Assembly: GCF_000170895.1 (NCBI RefSeq)
Contig: NZ_ABCS01000014.1
Span: 1 to 64,000, forward strand
Origin: Plesiocystis pacifica SIR-1
Lineage (GTDB): Bacteria > Myxococcota_A > Polyangia > Nannocystales > Nannocystaceae
Direction: 5' to 3'
Length of the DNA stretch: 64,000 nt
Shown: piece by piece, positions 55,547-64,000 of the stretch
Position numbering within the stretch: the stretch's first letter is position 1
Layout of the letters: every line of letters begins with the position of its first letter
The notes under the pieces: generated by a model
What the model saw: only the letters and a program-made list of their open reading frames with translations
The model's database searches: none
What the model was told of the DNA's origin: nothing
Program-made: the position numbers and the translations under genes

Positions 55547-58500
55547 AGAAGGTCGTCGTCGTCCTCGGCCTGCTGGCCATGATGTTCGGGCTGCGCTTTT
55601 TGCAGACCGACGGCGGCGCGGGCCCGGACCCCCTGACCCTCGCCGCCATCGGCTTCGTCATCCTCGCCGCCTTCGCCCTGGCCGAGCTGCTCTCGCGCGT
55701 CGGCCTGCCCAAGGTCACGGGCTACATCCTCTCGGGCCTGGTCCTCGGCCCCCAGGCCGCCGACGTCCTCAGCGAGGAGGTCGTGACCGAGATGGGGATG
55801 TTCAACACCCTGGCCGTCGGGCTGATCGCCCTGACCGCGGGCCTCGAGCTGGAGTTCGCCGCGCTCAAGCGCCTGGCCCGGACCTTGCTGAGCACCGTCG
55901 GGGCCAAGATCGTGATCGCCGCGCCGCTGGTCGGCCTCGCCCTGATCGCGGCCGAGGCCGCCTTCCATCCGCTCCAGAGCGGATCGGGTCCCCAGGGCAT
56001 GGCCGTCGCCCTGGCGCTGATCTTCGGCGCCCTGTCCATCGGCACCTCGCCGGCCATCGCCCTGGCGATCATCTCCGAGACCGGGGCCAAGGGCCGCCTG
56101 TCCGAGCTCGTGCTCGGCATCGCCGTGCTCAAGGATCTGGTCGTGGTCGTGGCCATGGCCGTCGCCCTGGCGGCCGCGGGCTCGGTGCTCAGCGGCGGCG
56201 GCGAGGGGGCCCACGCGCTGCTCCACGTCGCCGAGGAGATCGGGCTGTCGATCGTCGTCGGGGCCGTGCTCGGCGGGCTGCTCATCGCCTACCTGCGCTG
56301 GATCCAGGCCGAGATGCTGCTCTTCGTCGCGGCCATGGTCCTGGTCGTGTCCGAGCTGACCATCGCCTACCACCTCGAGCAGCTGCTGGTGCTGATCGTC
56401 GCGGGCTTCGTGGTCCGCAACTTCTCCGACTACGAGCACGACCTGCTGCACCCGCTCGAGATGGTCTCGCTCCCGGTGTTCGTGGTGTTCTTCACCATCG
56501 CCGGGGCCAGCGTCAACATCGCGGCGACCCTGGCCCTGCTGCCCCTGGCGCTGATCTTGTTCGTGGTCCGCGGCGGGGGCTTTTGGGTCGCCGCCAAGGT
56601 CGGCGCGCGGGTCGGCGCGGAGCCCCCGGCCGTGGCCGACAACGCCTGGTACGCCTACCTGCCCCAGGCCGGCGTGACCCTGGGCCTGGTCAAGGGCGCG
56701 GCCAATGCCCTGCCCGAGCTCGCCGCGCCCATCCAGGACCTCGGCATGGCGGTGGTCACCCTCAACCTGCTCGCCGGTCCCCTGGCCCTGCGCGCGAGCC
56801 TGCGCCGCGCGGGGGAGCTGCCCGCCGAGGGCGAGGGCGCAGCGACGACCTCCGCGGGGCACGAGGCCGAGGCCGACCCCGACGCCCCCGAGGCTCGGAC
56901 GCGCAAACCCTCGACCCGCGAGCTCGTCCTCGACGAGCTCGACCCGCGGCTGCAGGTCCGGGTCAAGGAGCTGTCCGCCGAGCTCGCGCGCACCCTCGAC
57001 CGCGGCGTGCGTCCCCACGTCGAGCCGTGGATCGCCGTGCGCCGCCGGGCCTTCGCCCACCTCGACACGGCCTCGCCCGCGGCCCTCGTGGCCCTCGCCG
57101 AGGCCCCGCCGCGGAGCCAGGTCGCCGCCCTCGCCGAGGGCCTCGCCGTCGCCTTCGAGGCCAGCGCCAACCACCTCCAGCGCGTCGACAGCAGCGACGA
57201 GGTCGCCCTCGAGGCCCGCTGGCTCACCCCCGCCGACGACACCGAGGGCTTCGGACCGCGGACCCGCCAGAGCCTCCGGCGCCTGCGCGTGGCCGTGGGC
57301 AGCCGCCGCGCCGCCAAGCGCCAGCTGCCCCTGCGGCTCATCGCCCGCGAGGCCTTCGAGCCCCGCCTGGTCACGGCCCTGCTCGAGCTGTTCCGCCAGA
57401 GCTGCCGGACCGACGCCGAGCTGGCCGAGCTCCTGCGCCGGCGCCTGTCCGGGGGCATCGAGGCCGAGGACCTGCCCGATCAGATCGACACCCTGCTCGA
57501 CGACTTCGCGGCCAGCTCCAAGAGCATCATCGCCGGGGCCCTGACCGCCGGCTCCCGGCGCATGCACCAGCTGCTCGCGCGCATCGACTCCCCGGCCATG
57601 CCCACCCGCCACCTCGACTTCAGCGAGGCCGCGGCGGGCATCGAGCGCGAGCTCGCGGCCCTGCAGCACGAGGCCGAGCTGTGGCCCGAGGTCAACGAGG
57701 CCTGCTGGCAGACCGTGGCCGTGACCGCCCGGCTGCTGCGCCTCGACACCAAGCTGGCCGAGAGCCGCGGCGTGGTCGCGCGCATCGACGGGGCCAAGAC
57801 GACCATCGACGGCGAGCTCCAGGGCTTCGAGCGGCGCCTGGGCGACCTGACCGAGCTGCTCGAGCAGACCGAGGAGAAGGCCGAGCTCGACGACGAGGCG
57901 CTGATGAAGCTCGAGGCCCGGTGCAGCGGCCTGCTGCCCAAGCCCAGCCTCAAGAAGCTGCGCCAGGCCGAGCTCGAGCTGCGCCGCTCGACGACCAGCC
58001 GGACCATCCGCCGGGCGCTGCGCGACGTGTTCGCCCGGGAGACCGGCACGGAGCACCTCGTGGCCACGGAGCTCGTCGCCACCGCGACCGTCCCCGCGCT
58101 GATCCGCCCCCGGGAGGTCGAGGTCCGCGAGCTCGTCGACGGCGAGGTCGCCGGGCGCCTCGTCCCCGAGATCGAGCGGACCATCGCCGAGGCCACCAAG
58201 CTGGTCATCGACACCCGGACGGCCGCCAAGGACCTGGTCAGCGACGCCGAGCGCAGCTTCGAGTTCCACCGCACCCACCGGGCCCAGGGCGAGGCCGGCG
58301 GCCCGGGCTCGCTGCACGCCAGCCTCGAGCACCTCCGGGCCCGCCTCGTCGAGCTGCGCCGCGTCCAGGTCGAGGCCCTCGACGGGGCCGCGCGCGGCTT
58401 CGAGGCCGAGTTCGACGCCCTCGACGCGCGGCTGTGGGAGGCCCTCGAGGAGGCCACGGGGGTCAGCGACGCCGCCGGCTGGGTCGGGCGGCAGACCGAT

Positions 58501-59886
58501 CTGGCCCGGCGCCAGGTCGGCCGCTCCCTCGTCGAGATCCGCGGCCGGGTCCGGGCACAGTGGGCTCGCGTCCGCGGCCGCGGCGACGACCTGCTGACCC
58601 GCCTGAGCCGCGACTACCGGCTGCGCGCCGGCCTCGAGCTGCCCTCGGCCGCCGAGATCGCGGCCCTGGTCCGGGCCACGGAGCTGCGCGACCTCCCGCT
58701 CCCGCCGGAGTACCGCGCCCTGTTCGAGCCCGAGCCCGTCCGCGACCCGCGCTTTTTCGTGGTCAACCGCGAGGCCCTGCGCCAGATCATCCGCGCCGAG
58801 CGCTCGTGGACGCAGCACCACCACGGCAACGGCGTGCTCGTGGTCGGGCGCGCGGGCGCGGGCAAGAGCTCGCTGCTCAACGTCGCCAGCTTGCGCCTGG
58901 GCTCCCGCGAGCTGCTGACCCTGGGCGGGCGCGAGCGCAGCGGCCAGCACACCAGCTTGGCCCTCGCGCGCGCCGGCGTGCTGCCCCTGCTCGCCGCCGA
59001 GCTGCGCTGCGAGGCCACGGAGCAGGCCGTCCTCGACCACCTCAAGGAGCGCCACCGGGCCATCGTGATCGACGACCTCGAGGTGCTCTTGCCCCTCGGC
59101 GGCGCGGCCCTCGACGAGCTCGACATCCTGCTGCGCCTCGTCGCCCACACCCGCCGGACCTGCTTTTGGCTCGTCGCCGTGGGCCGCCCCTTCTACCGCC
59201 GCGTCGAGGGCCTGACCCCGCTGCGCGTGGGCTTCGCGGAGCTGCTCGAGCTCGGGGTCGACCTGGGCGCGGGCCTGGGCCCCGACGCCGGTCGGCCGGC
59301 GAGCTTCCGCGCCCCGACCACCGAGCGCGACGGGCCGGTCCGCTCCCAGCGCCCCACGGCCGCCCACGCCATCGGCGAGCTGCTGTCCTCGCGCCACCGC
59401 ATCAGCCACCTCGAGCTGCGCTTCCCCCAGTCGGCCCTGCGCCGGGAGCTCGCGACCCTGCCCTTCGTCGAGCTCGGCCCGACCGACCTGCCCCACTACG
59501 CGCGCCTGGCCGAGCTGGCCGACGGCAACCTGCGCGTGGCCATGGTCGAGTGGTGCCGGCGCATCGAGGTCGACGGCGAGGGCGAGGCCCTCAACATCCG
59601 CCGCAACGCCGGGCACCGCGACCTGCCCTTCGTGCGCAAGCTGCCCGCGACGGCACTGGCGATCCTCGCCGTGATCCTCGAGTTCGGCCCGGTGCGCGCC
59701 GAGGAGCTCGCCCGCGCCCTCGGCCGACCCAAGGACGAGCTCGCCCGCTGGCTGCACTTCCTGACCACCAGCACCCTGCTGGTCCGCGACGACCACAACA
59801 ACCTGCGCTGCCCTCCCCTGGTCCGCGACCTGCTCAGCATCGAGCTGAGCGAGCTCGCCGTGCTGCCCTCCGGGCCCGACGCCTGA
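55543..59886 (+). CDS. Fusion of CPA2 cation/proton antiporter with coiled-coil, P-loop NTPase and winged-helix region
   Basis: 1447 residues. Residues 1 to about 425 are a Kef/CPA2-like antiporter with about twelve helices (VGLPKVTGYILSGLVLGPQAA, VGLIALTAGLELEFAALKRL, LGIAVLKDLVVVVAMAV, LPVFVVFFTIAGASVNI, PQAGVTLGLVKG). Instead of the usual RCK domain, residues of about 430-1060 form a long, highly charged, helical and partly coiled-coil region. Then comes a P-loop NTPase: Walker A GRAGAGKSS (Lys1108), Walker B AIVIDDLEVLL (Asp1177/1178), a sensor-1-like FWLVAVGRP and a sensor-2-like ADGNLRVAMVEW. A winged-helix-like end (ILEFGPVRAEELARALGRP) closes it. This resembles AAA+/STAND signalling ATPases. 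Fourth gene of the operon. Inference: nucleotide- or stress-controlled antiport. I know of no described protein with this layout. Confidence 0.85.
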   Translation: MKKVVVVLGLLAMMFGLRFLQTDGGAGPDPLTLAAIGFVILAAFALAELLSRVGLPKVTGYILSGLVLGPQAADVLSEEVVTEMGMFNTLAVGLIALTAGLELEFAALKRLARTLLSTVGAKIVIAAPLVGLALIAAEAAFHPLQSGSGPQGMAVALALIFGALSIGTSPAIALAIISETGAKGRLSELVLGIAVLKDLVVVVAMAVALAAAGSVLSGGGEGAHALLHVAEEIGLSIVVGAVLGGLLIAYLRWIQAEMLLFVAAMVLVVSELTIAYHLEQLLVLIVAGFVVRNFSDYEHDLLHPLEMVSLPVFVVFFTIAGASVNIAATLALLPLALILFVVRGGGFWVAAKVGARVGAEPPAVADNAWYAYLPQAGVTLGLVKGAANALPELAAPIQDLGMAVVTLNLLAGPLALRASLRRAGELPAEGEGAATTSAGHEAEADPDAPEARTRKPSTRELVLDELDPRLQVRVKELSAELARTLDRGVRPHVEPWIAVRRRAFAHLDTASPAALVALAEAPPRSQVAALAEGLAVAFEASANHLQRVDSSDEVALEARWLTPADDTEGFGPRTRQSLRRLRVAVGSRRAAKRQLPLRLIAREAFEPRLVTALLELFRQSCRTDAELAELLRRRLSGGIEAEDLPDQIDTLLDDFAASSKSIIAGALTAGSRRMHQLLARIDSPAMPTRHLDFSEAAAGIERELAALQHEAELWPEVNEACWQTVAVTARLLRLDTKLAESRGVVARIDGAKTTIDGELQGFERRLGDLTELLEQTEEKAELDDEALMKLEARCSGLLPKPSLKKLRQAELELRRSTTSRTIRRALRDVFARETGTEHLVATELVATATVPALIRPREVEVRELVDGEVAGRLVPEIERTIAEATKLVIDTRTAAKDLVSDAERSFEFHRTHRAQGEAGGPGSLHASLEHLRARLVELRRVQVEALDGAARGFEAEFDALDARLWEALEEATGVSDAAGWVGRQTDLARRQVGRSLVEIRGRVRAQWARVRGRGDDLLTRLSRDYRLRAGLELPSAAEIAALVRATELRDLPLPPEYRALFEPEPVRDPRFFVVNREALRQIIRAERSWTQHHHGNGVLVVGRAGAGKSSLLNVASLRLGSRELLTLGGRERSGQHTSLALARAGVLPLLAAELRCEATEQAVLDHLKERHRAIVIDDLEVLLPLGGAALDELDILLRLVAHTRRTCFWLVAVGRPFYRRVEGLTPLRVGFAELLELGVDLGAGLGPDAGRPASFRAPTTERDGPVRSQRPTAAHAIGELLSSRHRISHLELRFPQSALRRELATLPFVELGPTDLPHYARLAELADGNLRVAMVEWCRRIEVDGEGEALNIRRNAGHRDLPFVRKLPATALAILAVILEFGPVRAEELARALGRPKDELARWLHFLTTSTLLVRDDHNNLRCPPLVRDLLSIELSELAVLPSGPDA

Positions 59887-59901
59887 CGGACGCGTGACGC
59901 C

Positions 59902-60774
59902 ATGCTGACGACCCTCGCCCTCGCCCTCGCCAACGCCCCGAGCGTCGCCCCCGCGACGCCCCTCGGCGCGCGCATCGACGGGGAGCTCGAGGCCCTGCTG
60001 ACGATCCGCCCCGTCGCCCTGCTGACCGGCTGGACCTTCGTGTTCGCCCTGGCCGTGGCCCTGGCCGTGCTCGGGCCGCTGGCCGTGCGGACCACCTGGC
60101 GCCTGGGCTTCGACGTCCGCCACCGCCTGGGCTACGCCGCGAGCGCGAGCCGGGTGCTGGCCCTCGGGATGGTCGTCCTCGGGGTGCTGCGACCCTTCTT
60201 GTCCCAGGCGCCGACCCTGGGCAGCGCCGTCGTGCTGCTCGGCGTGGGCATGGCGACCATCGCCGCGCCCACCCACCTGCGCAACCTCGGCGCGGGCCTG
60301 GCCCTGATCCCGCGCACGCGCCTGCGCGAGGGCGACCTGGTCACCGTCGGCGCGCTCGAGGGCACGGTCCGCGACATCGGGCTGCTCCGGGTCAGCCTGC
60401 GCACGGGCGCGGGCGGCATCACCCACGTGCCCGCCGTCGACTTCGATCGCCTGCCCATCGTCGTCGGCAGCCGCCGCGCCGCCGTGCCCATCGCCGTGTC
60501 CGTCCCCGTGCCCGACGACCTAGCCCCCGCGACCCTCGCCCGGGCCCGACGCGAGCTGTGGTGCTCGCCCTACCGACGCGCGGGCACGGAGCTCGAGATC
60601 CGCCACGAAGCGAGCACCGGCGAGGGCGGCAAGGGCCGGCTGAGCGTGCGCATGGATACCTGGGCCGCGACCTCGTCGACGGAGGTCGAGGCCCACCTGC
60701 TGGCCCTGCTCGGCCGGGTGCTGCCCGACCCGGTCGGCAAGCCCGGCAGCGCCAGCGAGGAGGGCTCGCCGTGA
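59902..60774 (+). CDS. MscS-family mechanosensitive channel
   Basis: 290 residues, shorter than many MscS proteins. Two or three helices (LLTGWTFVFALAVALAVLGPLAV, LALGMVVLGVLRPFL, and the Gly/Ala-rich pore helix LGSAVVLLGVGMATIAAPTHLRNLGAGLALI) lead to the beta domain REGDLVTVGALEGTVRDIGLLRVSLRTGAGGITHVPAVDF, the MscS hallmark. It releases solutes on hypo-osmotic shock. It starts 15 bp after the fusion gene and its stop overlaps the next GTG by 4 nt, which couples a pressure valve to the K+ transport genes. Confidence 0.88.
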   Translation: MLTTLALALANAPSVAPATPLGARIDGELEALLTIRPVALLTGWTFVFALAVALAVLGPLAVRTTWRLGFDVRHRLGYAASASRVLALGMVVLGVLRPFLSQAPTLGSAVVLLGVGMATIAAPTHLRNLGAGLALIPRTRLREGDLVTVGALEGTVRDIGLLRVSLRTGAGGITHVPAVDFDRLPIVVGSRRAAVPIAVSVPVPDDLAPATLARARRELWCSPYRRAGTELEIRHEASTGEGGKGRLSVRMDTWAATSSTEVEAHLLALLGRVLPDPVGKPGSASEEGSP

Positions 60775-62531
60775 GCGACGCCAAGCGCCCCGATCACCCG
60801 AGCCGACGGGCCTTCGTGCTCGGCGGGCTCGCCGGCCTCGCGGCGGCGGGCTGCAAGATCGAGCCGATCCTCGACCTCGAGCCCGCGTCCGCGTCCGCGC
60901 TCGCTTTCCCCACCCTGCCCCCGAAGATCCCCGATCAGCTCGAGGACGCCGAGGCCACCCTGCGCGCCTTGACCGAAGAGCTGCTCGGCTCCGAGGGCTC
61001 GCGGCTGATCCAGGGCGACCTGCGCGACCGGGCCGTCGACGACGACTACGTCGTGCACCACTTCGAGCTGCTGCTGGCCAAGTTCGGCCTCGACCCCGCA
61101 GGCACCCGCGGCGGCTGGCGCCAACCCGTCGAGCTCTCGACCGTCGAGCCCACCGACGCCCCCGCCCTCGTCGAGCTGCGCGGCGAGGCCACGCCGACGC
61201 GGGTCCAGCCCCGGGACGAGGGCGAGGCCAAGGCCCAGGTCGAGGGCGAGGGCGGCGAGGCCAGCCCCACGCCCGAAGCACAGGCGCCCACGCCCACGCC
61301 GCCGAGCGAGGACGAGGGCCCCGAGTCCGAGCCGGACGAAACCGAGGCGCCGACAAAAGCGGACGCCGACCTTCCCCGAGACGCCCTCGATCTCGCCAGC
61401 GGCGGCGCCTTCCACCAGCCCGGCTTGCCAAGCGTCGAGGTCGGGCTGCTGCCCAGCCCGTTGCTCAACGCCGGCGACGCGCTCCCCCCCGCGGCCCTTT
61501 CTGGGCGCGTGGCGTGGCTGCGCGCGCCCAAGAAGTTCGACCTCCTCGACGACGACGCCCCCGAGCGCGTGGCGACCCTGGCCGCGGCCGCCCGGGAGGC
61601 CGGCGCCGTCGCCTGCGTGCTCCTGACCCAGGACGAGGGCCCGGGCATCGAGCGCTTCCGGGCCCGCTGGGCTCGCAAGCTCCGGCGCGCCGAGGACGTC
61701 CCCGCCGAGGCCCTCGCCCTCGTCGGCCTCCTCGACGCGGGCAGCTCCGAGGCCGTCGCCGCGCGCCTCGAGGCCGGGACCCTCGCGGTCCTCGACCTCG
61801 ACCTCGCCACCCGCGAGCGCACCTTCACCACCCACAACCTCATGGCCCGCACCGCCGGCCGCGAGCGCCCCGACGAGGCCGTGGTGCTGACCTGCGCCTG
61901 GGACACGCCCGACCCCCACAACCGCGAGCGCGACACCCTGCGCCTGCTCACGACCCTGGCGACCATGGCCCAGCTCGCCGACTGGCAGCGCCGCAGCATT
62001 CGCTCGCACCGCTCGCTGCTGGTCCTGCTCACCGCCGACGGCGGCCGCGGTGCCGGGCAGCTCGAGCACGCGCGCTGGGCCGCGAGCAGCGGGATCCGAC
62101 CGACCATCGTCATCGGCCTCGATCGCCCGAGCCACGGCGAGCCGAGCCCCTACGCCCTGGTCTCCGGCCACATCGACGAGCAGGACGCGAACCTCACCCG
62201 GGACGTGCTCGCGCGCGAGGATCGAGAGATCCTGCTCAGCAATGAACTTTCGATCCCGGCCCTCGGCGCCTATCTGCGCTACCAGCACCCGGTCATGACC
62301 GTCGGCGAGCCCCCGGACGAGGCCCTCGTCGACCTCCCGGACGCGCCCGAACAACCGCCTCCGACCCCGGACGCCGAGGCGGGCGAAGACGCACCAGGCG
62401 AGGACGAGGGCGAGGGCGCCACGGAGTCCGAAGAGCCCAGCGCGGCGGAGCCCGACCACGAGGGCCTCCACGCCGACGTCCGCATGCTTCGAAACCTGAT
62501 GCTCGCGCTCGGGGCAGATGACTCCCCCTGA
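60771..62531 (+). CDS. Tat/lipoprotein-type M28 peptidase homologue, catalytically degenerate
   Basis: 586 residues from GTG 60771. The N-terminus (SRRAFVLGGLAGLAAAGC) has a twin-Arg-like start and a lipobox Cys, so it should be exported and lipidated. An acidic Glu/Ala/Pro insert of about 65 residues splits the first half. The C-terminal region aligns with M28 proteins (THNLMARTAGRERPDEAVVLTCAWDTPDPHN against a consensus HxD motif), but the first His ligand is Ala376, the Glu pair of the catalytic loop reads TADGGRGAG, and no equivalent of the last His is evident. The active peptidase at 30546 has all ligands, which makes the loss clear. Probable role: ligand-binding pseudoenzyme or sensor of the operon. 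Function unknown. Confidence 0.8.
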   Translation: MSDAKRPDHPSRRAFVLGGLAGLAAAGCKIEPILDLEPASASALAFPTLPPKIPDQLEDAEATLRALTEELLGSEGSRLIQGDLRDRAVDDDYVVHHFELLLAKFGLDPAGTRGGWRQPVELSTVEPTDAPALVELRGEATPTRVQPRDEGEAKAQVEGEGGEASPTPEAQAPTPTPPSEDEGPESEPDETEAPTKADADLPRDALDLASGGAFHQPGLPSVEVGLLPSPLLNAGDALPPAALSGRVAWLRAPKKFDLLDDDAPERVATLAAAAREAGAVACVLLTQDEGPGIERFRARWARKLRRAEDVPAEALALVGLLDAGSSEAVAARLEAGTLAVLDLDLATRERTFTTHNLMARTAGRERPDEAVVLTCAWDTPDPHNRERDTLRLLTTLATMAQLADWQRRSIRSHRSLLVLLTADGGRGAGQLEHARWAASSGIRPTIVIGLDRPSHGEPSPYALVSGHIDEQDANLTRDVLAREDREILLSNELSIPALGAYLRYQHPVMTVGEPPDEALVDLPDAPEQPPPTPDAEAGEDAPGEDEGEGATESEEPSAAEPDHEGLHADVRMLRNLMLALGADDSP

Positions 62532-62597
62532 GCGGGAGGTAGACCCGTGATTCCCCTCTGAGTCTCGGCGGCGAGCTCGGGCTACCATGGAGCTCCC

Positions 62598-63449
62598 GTG
62601 GCCCTCGCTCCCCTCATCAGCGCCTGCTTGCTGCTCGGCCCCGCGACCCCTCCGCCCGCGACCAGCGACGCGGAAGCGACCGAGCCCCAACCCAGCGCGC
62701 CCGCGACCAGCGACGCAGACGCGGCCGAGCCCGGCGAGCCGGCCGAGCTGCCCACCGGCGGCATCGACTTCGCCGTCCCGCCGCCCGAGGGCGAGACCGA
62801 GGACGAGGGAAGCGACCCCGCGAGCGTCGAAGGCCCCGCCCCCGCCGCGCCCCCAGAGGACGACCTCGACTACAGCCCCCTCTACGGCTCGAGCATCGGC
62901 ACGGCGCCCCCCGACGGAGCCGGCGGCATCGTGGCCGGCGCCATGCTCTTGCCCGTGGCCGTCGGCGCGACCTGGCTGCTCACCGGCGGCGACCCCATCT
63001 CCGGGATTGGCGACGATCGCGTGCCGATCCTCGTCGCCGGCACGGGCCTGGGCATCGTCGGCGTCGGCGCCCTCGGCCTCGGCCTCTACCGCATGAGCAA
63101 GAACCGCCGGTGGATGCGGATCCGCGGCGTCGAGCCCCTGCCCCAGGGCGCCGGGCTGCTCACCGCGGGCGGTATGTCGATCAACTTTGGCGCCGTCGCC
63201 GTGCTCAGCGGATCGCTGTTCCTCGCCCGCGACCAGGTCCAGGGGCCCATCCCGGCCTCGATGATCGTCGCGGGCGGGCTGTCCCTGGCCGTCGCCGCGC
63301 CCTTGACCCTGATCTACGGCAAGCGCCGGTCCCGAAACTACGCCGCCACGGGCGGATGGCGCCGTCGCCCGCTGCCCCCCGTCCCGACCCAGCCCACGGG
63401 CTTTTTCCTACCTGGGGGCTTCGGCGTGGGTGTGCAGGGTCGCTTCTAG
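62598..63449 (+). CDS. Membrane protein with four transmembrane helices, unknown function
   Basis: 283 residues from GTG 62598. The first 20 residues are hydrophobic and possibly a signal. A low-complexity Pro/Ala/Asp/Glu linker of about 85 residues follows, then four helices (GGIVAGAMLLPVAVGATWLL, ILVAGTGLGIVGVGALGLGLY, AGGMSINFGAVAVLSGSLFLA, ASMIVAGGLSLAVAAPLTLIYG) and an Arg-rich tail. Proteins with an acidic extracytoplasmic linker and paired helices of this kind are common and unnamed in these organisms. It lies 66 bp after the ion operon and could be cotranscribed with it. Confidence 0.7.
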   Translation: MALAPLISACLLLGPATPPPATSDAEATEPQPSAPATSDADAAEPGEPAELPTGGIDFAVPPPEGETEDEGSDPASVEGPAPAAPPEDDLDYSPLYGSSIGTAPPDGAGGIVAGAMLLPVAVGATWLLTGGDPISGIGDDRVPILVAGTGLGIVGVGALGLGLYRMSKNRRWMRIRGVEPLPQGAGLLTAGGMSINFGAVAVLSGSLFLARDQVQGPIPASMIVAGGLSLAVAAPLTLIYGKRRSRNYAATGGWRRRPLPPVPTQPTGFFLPGGFGVGVQGRF

Positions 63450-63523
63450 GAGCGCTCCCGTCCGCGCGAGCGGGGAACTGTGGATCCGCCCGGGCCGCGA
63501 TGCTACTTCCCCGAGGCGACCGC

Positions 63524-64000
63524 ATGCTCACCGTCTCCGCCGAGATCACGCCCCTGCCCGTCGAGACCGAGCGTCTCGTCGGCGCCTGGTACATCCTGGC
63601 CAGCAACGCGAGCTTTTGGCGCGACCGCAACCACGCGCGCCTCGATCTGCTGCCCCACGCCAGCGGCCGCGACGGCCAGCCCCGGCTGCGCCACGAGCTG
63701 CGCTTTCGCAAGTCCGCGCTGTTTGGCCCGACCCGCCGCGTGCTCCTGGGCACCGCCGAGCTCGAGACCCCGGGCCGCTTCCACAGCCGCAGCGAGGGCG
63801 CCCTGCGCCTGCCTCGGTGGCGGTGGAGCGTCGCCGTCGTCGACGAGCGCGACGATCGCTGGCTCGTGACCTGGTCGAGCCCCAGCACCCTCAACCCCAT
63901 CGGCGGCCTGACCATCCAAAGCCGCGACCCCGTGCTGACCAAGTCGGTGCTCGCCGACATCAAGGCCCGCGTCGCCGCCCACCCCGAGCTCGTCCTCACC
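63524..64000 (+). CDS. Lipocalin-like protein, 3' partial
   Basis: The frame is open from ATG 63524 (GAGG at 63513-63516) to the end of the window, 159 codons with no stop, so it is truncated by the window edge. Early VETERLVGAWYILASNASFWRD has the lipocalin G-x-W pattern. The later DDRWLVTWSSPSTLN and the helical LADIKARVAAHPEL fit the end of a Blc-like barrel followed by a C-terminal helix. Lipocalins bind small hydrophobic ligands. No signal peptide is seen in the visible start. Assignment is moderate because only part is present. Confidence 0.6.
   Translation, partial: MLTVSAEITPLPVETERLVGAWYILASNASFWRDRNHARLDLLPHASGRDGQPRLRHELRFRKSALFGPTRRVLLGTAELETPGRFHSRSEGALRLPRWRWSVAVVDERDDRWLVTWSSPSTLNPIGGLTIQSRDPVLTKSVLADIKARVAAHPELVLT

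Noticed and set aside
55297..60426. A 1709-codon open frame on the minus strand opposite the ion operon
   Set aside because: Composition is Gly/Gln/Arg/Ala-rich antisense of the real genes, with no domain. Long antisense frames are expected in very GC-rich DNA with strong third-position bias.

Overview
The window is about 64 kb of very GC-rich DNA with almost no intergenic space. The gene content points to a marine or soil myxobacterium of the Nannocystaceae type (Plesiocystis, Enhygromyxa or Nannocystis relatives). The markers are many lipoproteins with Asp/Glu/Thr/Ser-rich linkers and MopE-like Cys/Asp motifs, a membrane Ser/Thr kinase with a TPR tail beside an ECF sigma factor, a DUF1592/DUF1552 pair, a TIGR02265/DUF2378-like protein, an orphan VgrG, and a Gly-rich RRM protein. 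The assignment is inference from gene content; no rRNA or tRNA is visible.

Layout. 1-5.5 kb: a TPR gene cut at its 3' side, a ThuA/GATase-like lipoprotein, an ECF sigma factor overlapping tail-to-tail with a Ser/Thr kinase, and a small lipoprotein. 5.6-16.3 kb: thiolase, phosphatase lipoprotein, ABC-F ATPase, vWA lipoprotein, a P450/lipoprotein/DUF819 operon and two further lipoproteins. 16.3-17.95 kb: one IS1380-family insertion sequence. 18-29.4 kb: exported proteins, including an M4 metalloprotease, a DUF4349 protein and the DUF1592-DUF1552-lipoprotein operon. A hairpin repeat occurs twice in this part, at 19.5 and 26.8 kb. 29.4-37.9 kb: RRM protein, M28 peptidase, DUF2378-like protein, AIM24 protein, M3 (Dcp-like) peptidase and an LRR lipoprotein. 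38-42 kb: a HEAT-like protein and VgrG. 42-46 kb: a lipoprotein/LytS-like kinase/LytTR regulator operon and a MATE exporter. 46-51.2 kb: an acidic Cys-rich lipoprotein, a long multi-domain carboxypeptidase-regulatory-like protein and a Sel1-like lipoprotein.

51.3-62.5 kb is the most distinctive part. It is a tightly packed six-gene operon, mostly with 4-nt stop/start overlaps: a CPA-type antiporter homologue, TrkA, TrkH, a 1447-residue fusion of a CPA2 antiporter to a coiled-coil/P-loop NTPase/winged-helix module, an MscS-like channel, and a Tat/lipoprotein-type M28 peptidase homologue that has lost its metal ligands. Together these look like an integrated K+/H+/osmotic homeostasis system. 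The antiporter-NTPase fusion and the pseudo-peptidase are not parts I recognise from described Trk or Kef systems. The window ends with a four-helix membrane protein and a lipocalin-like gene that runs off the edge.
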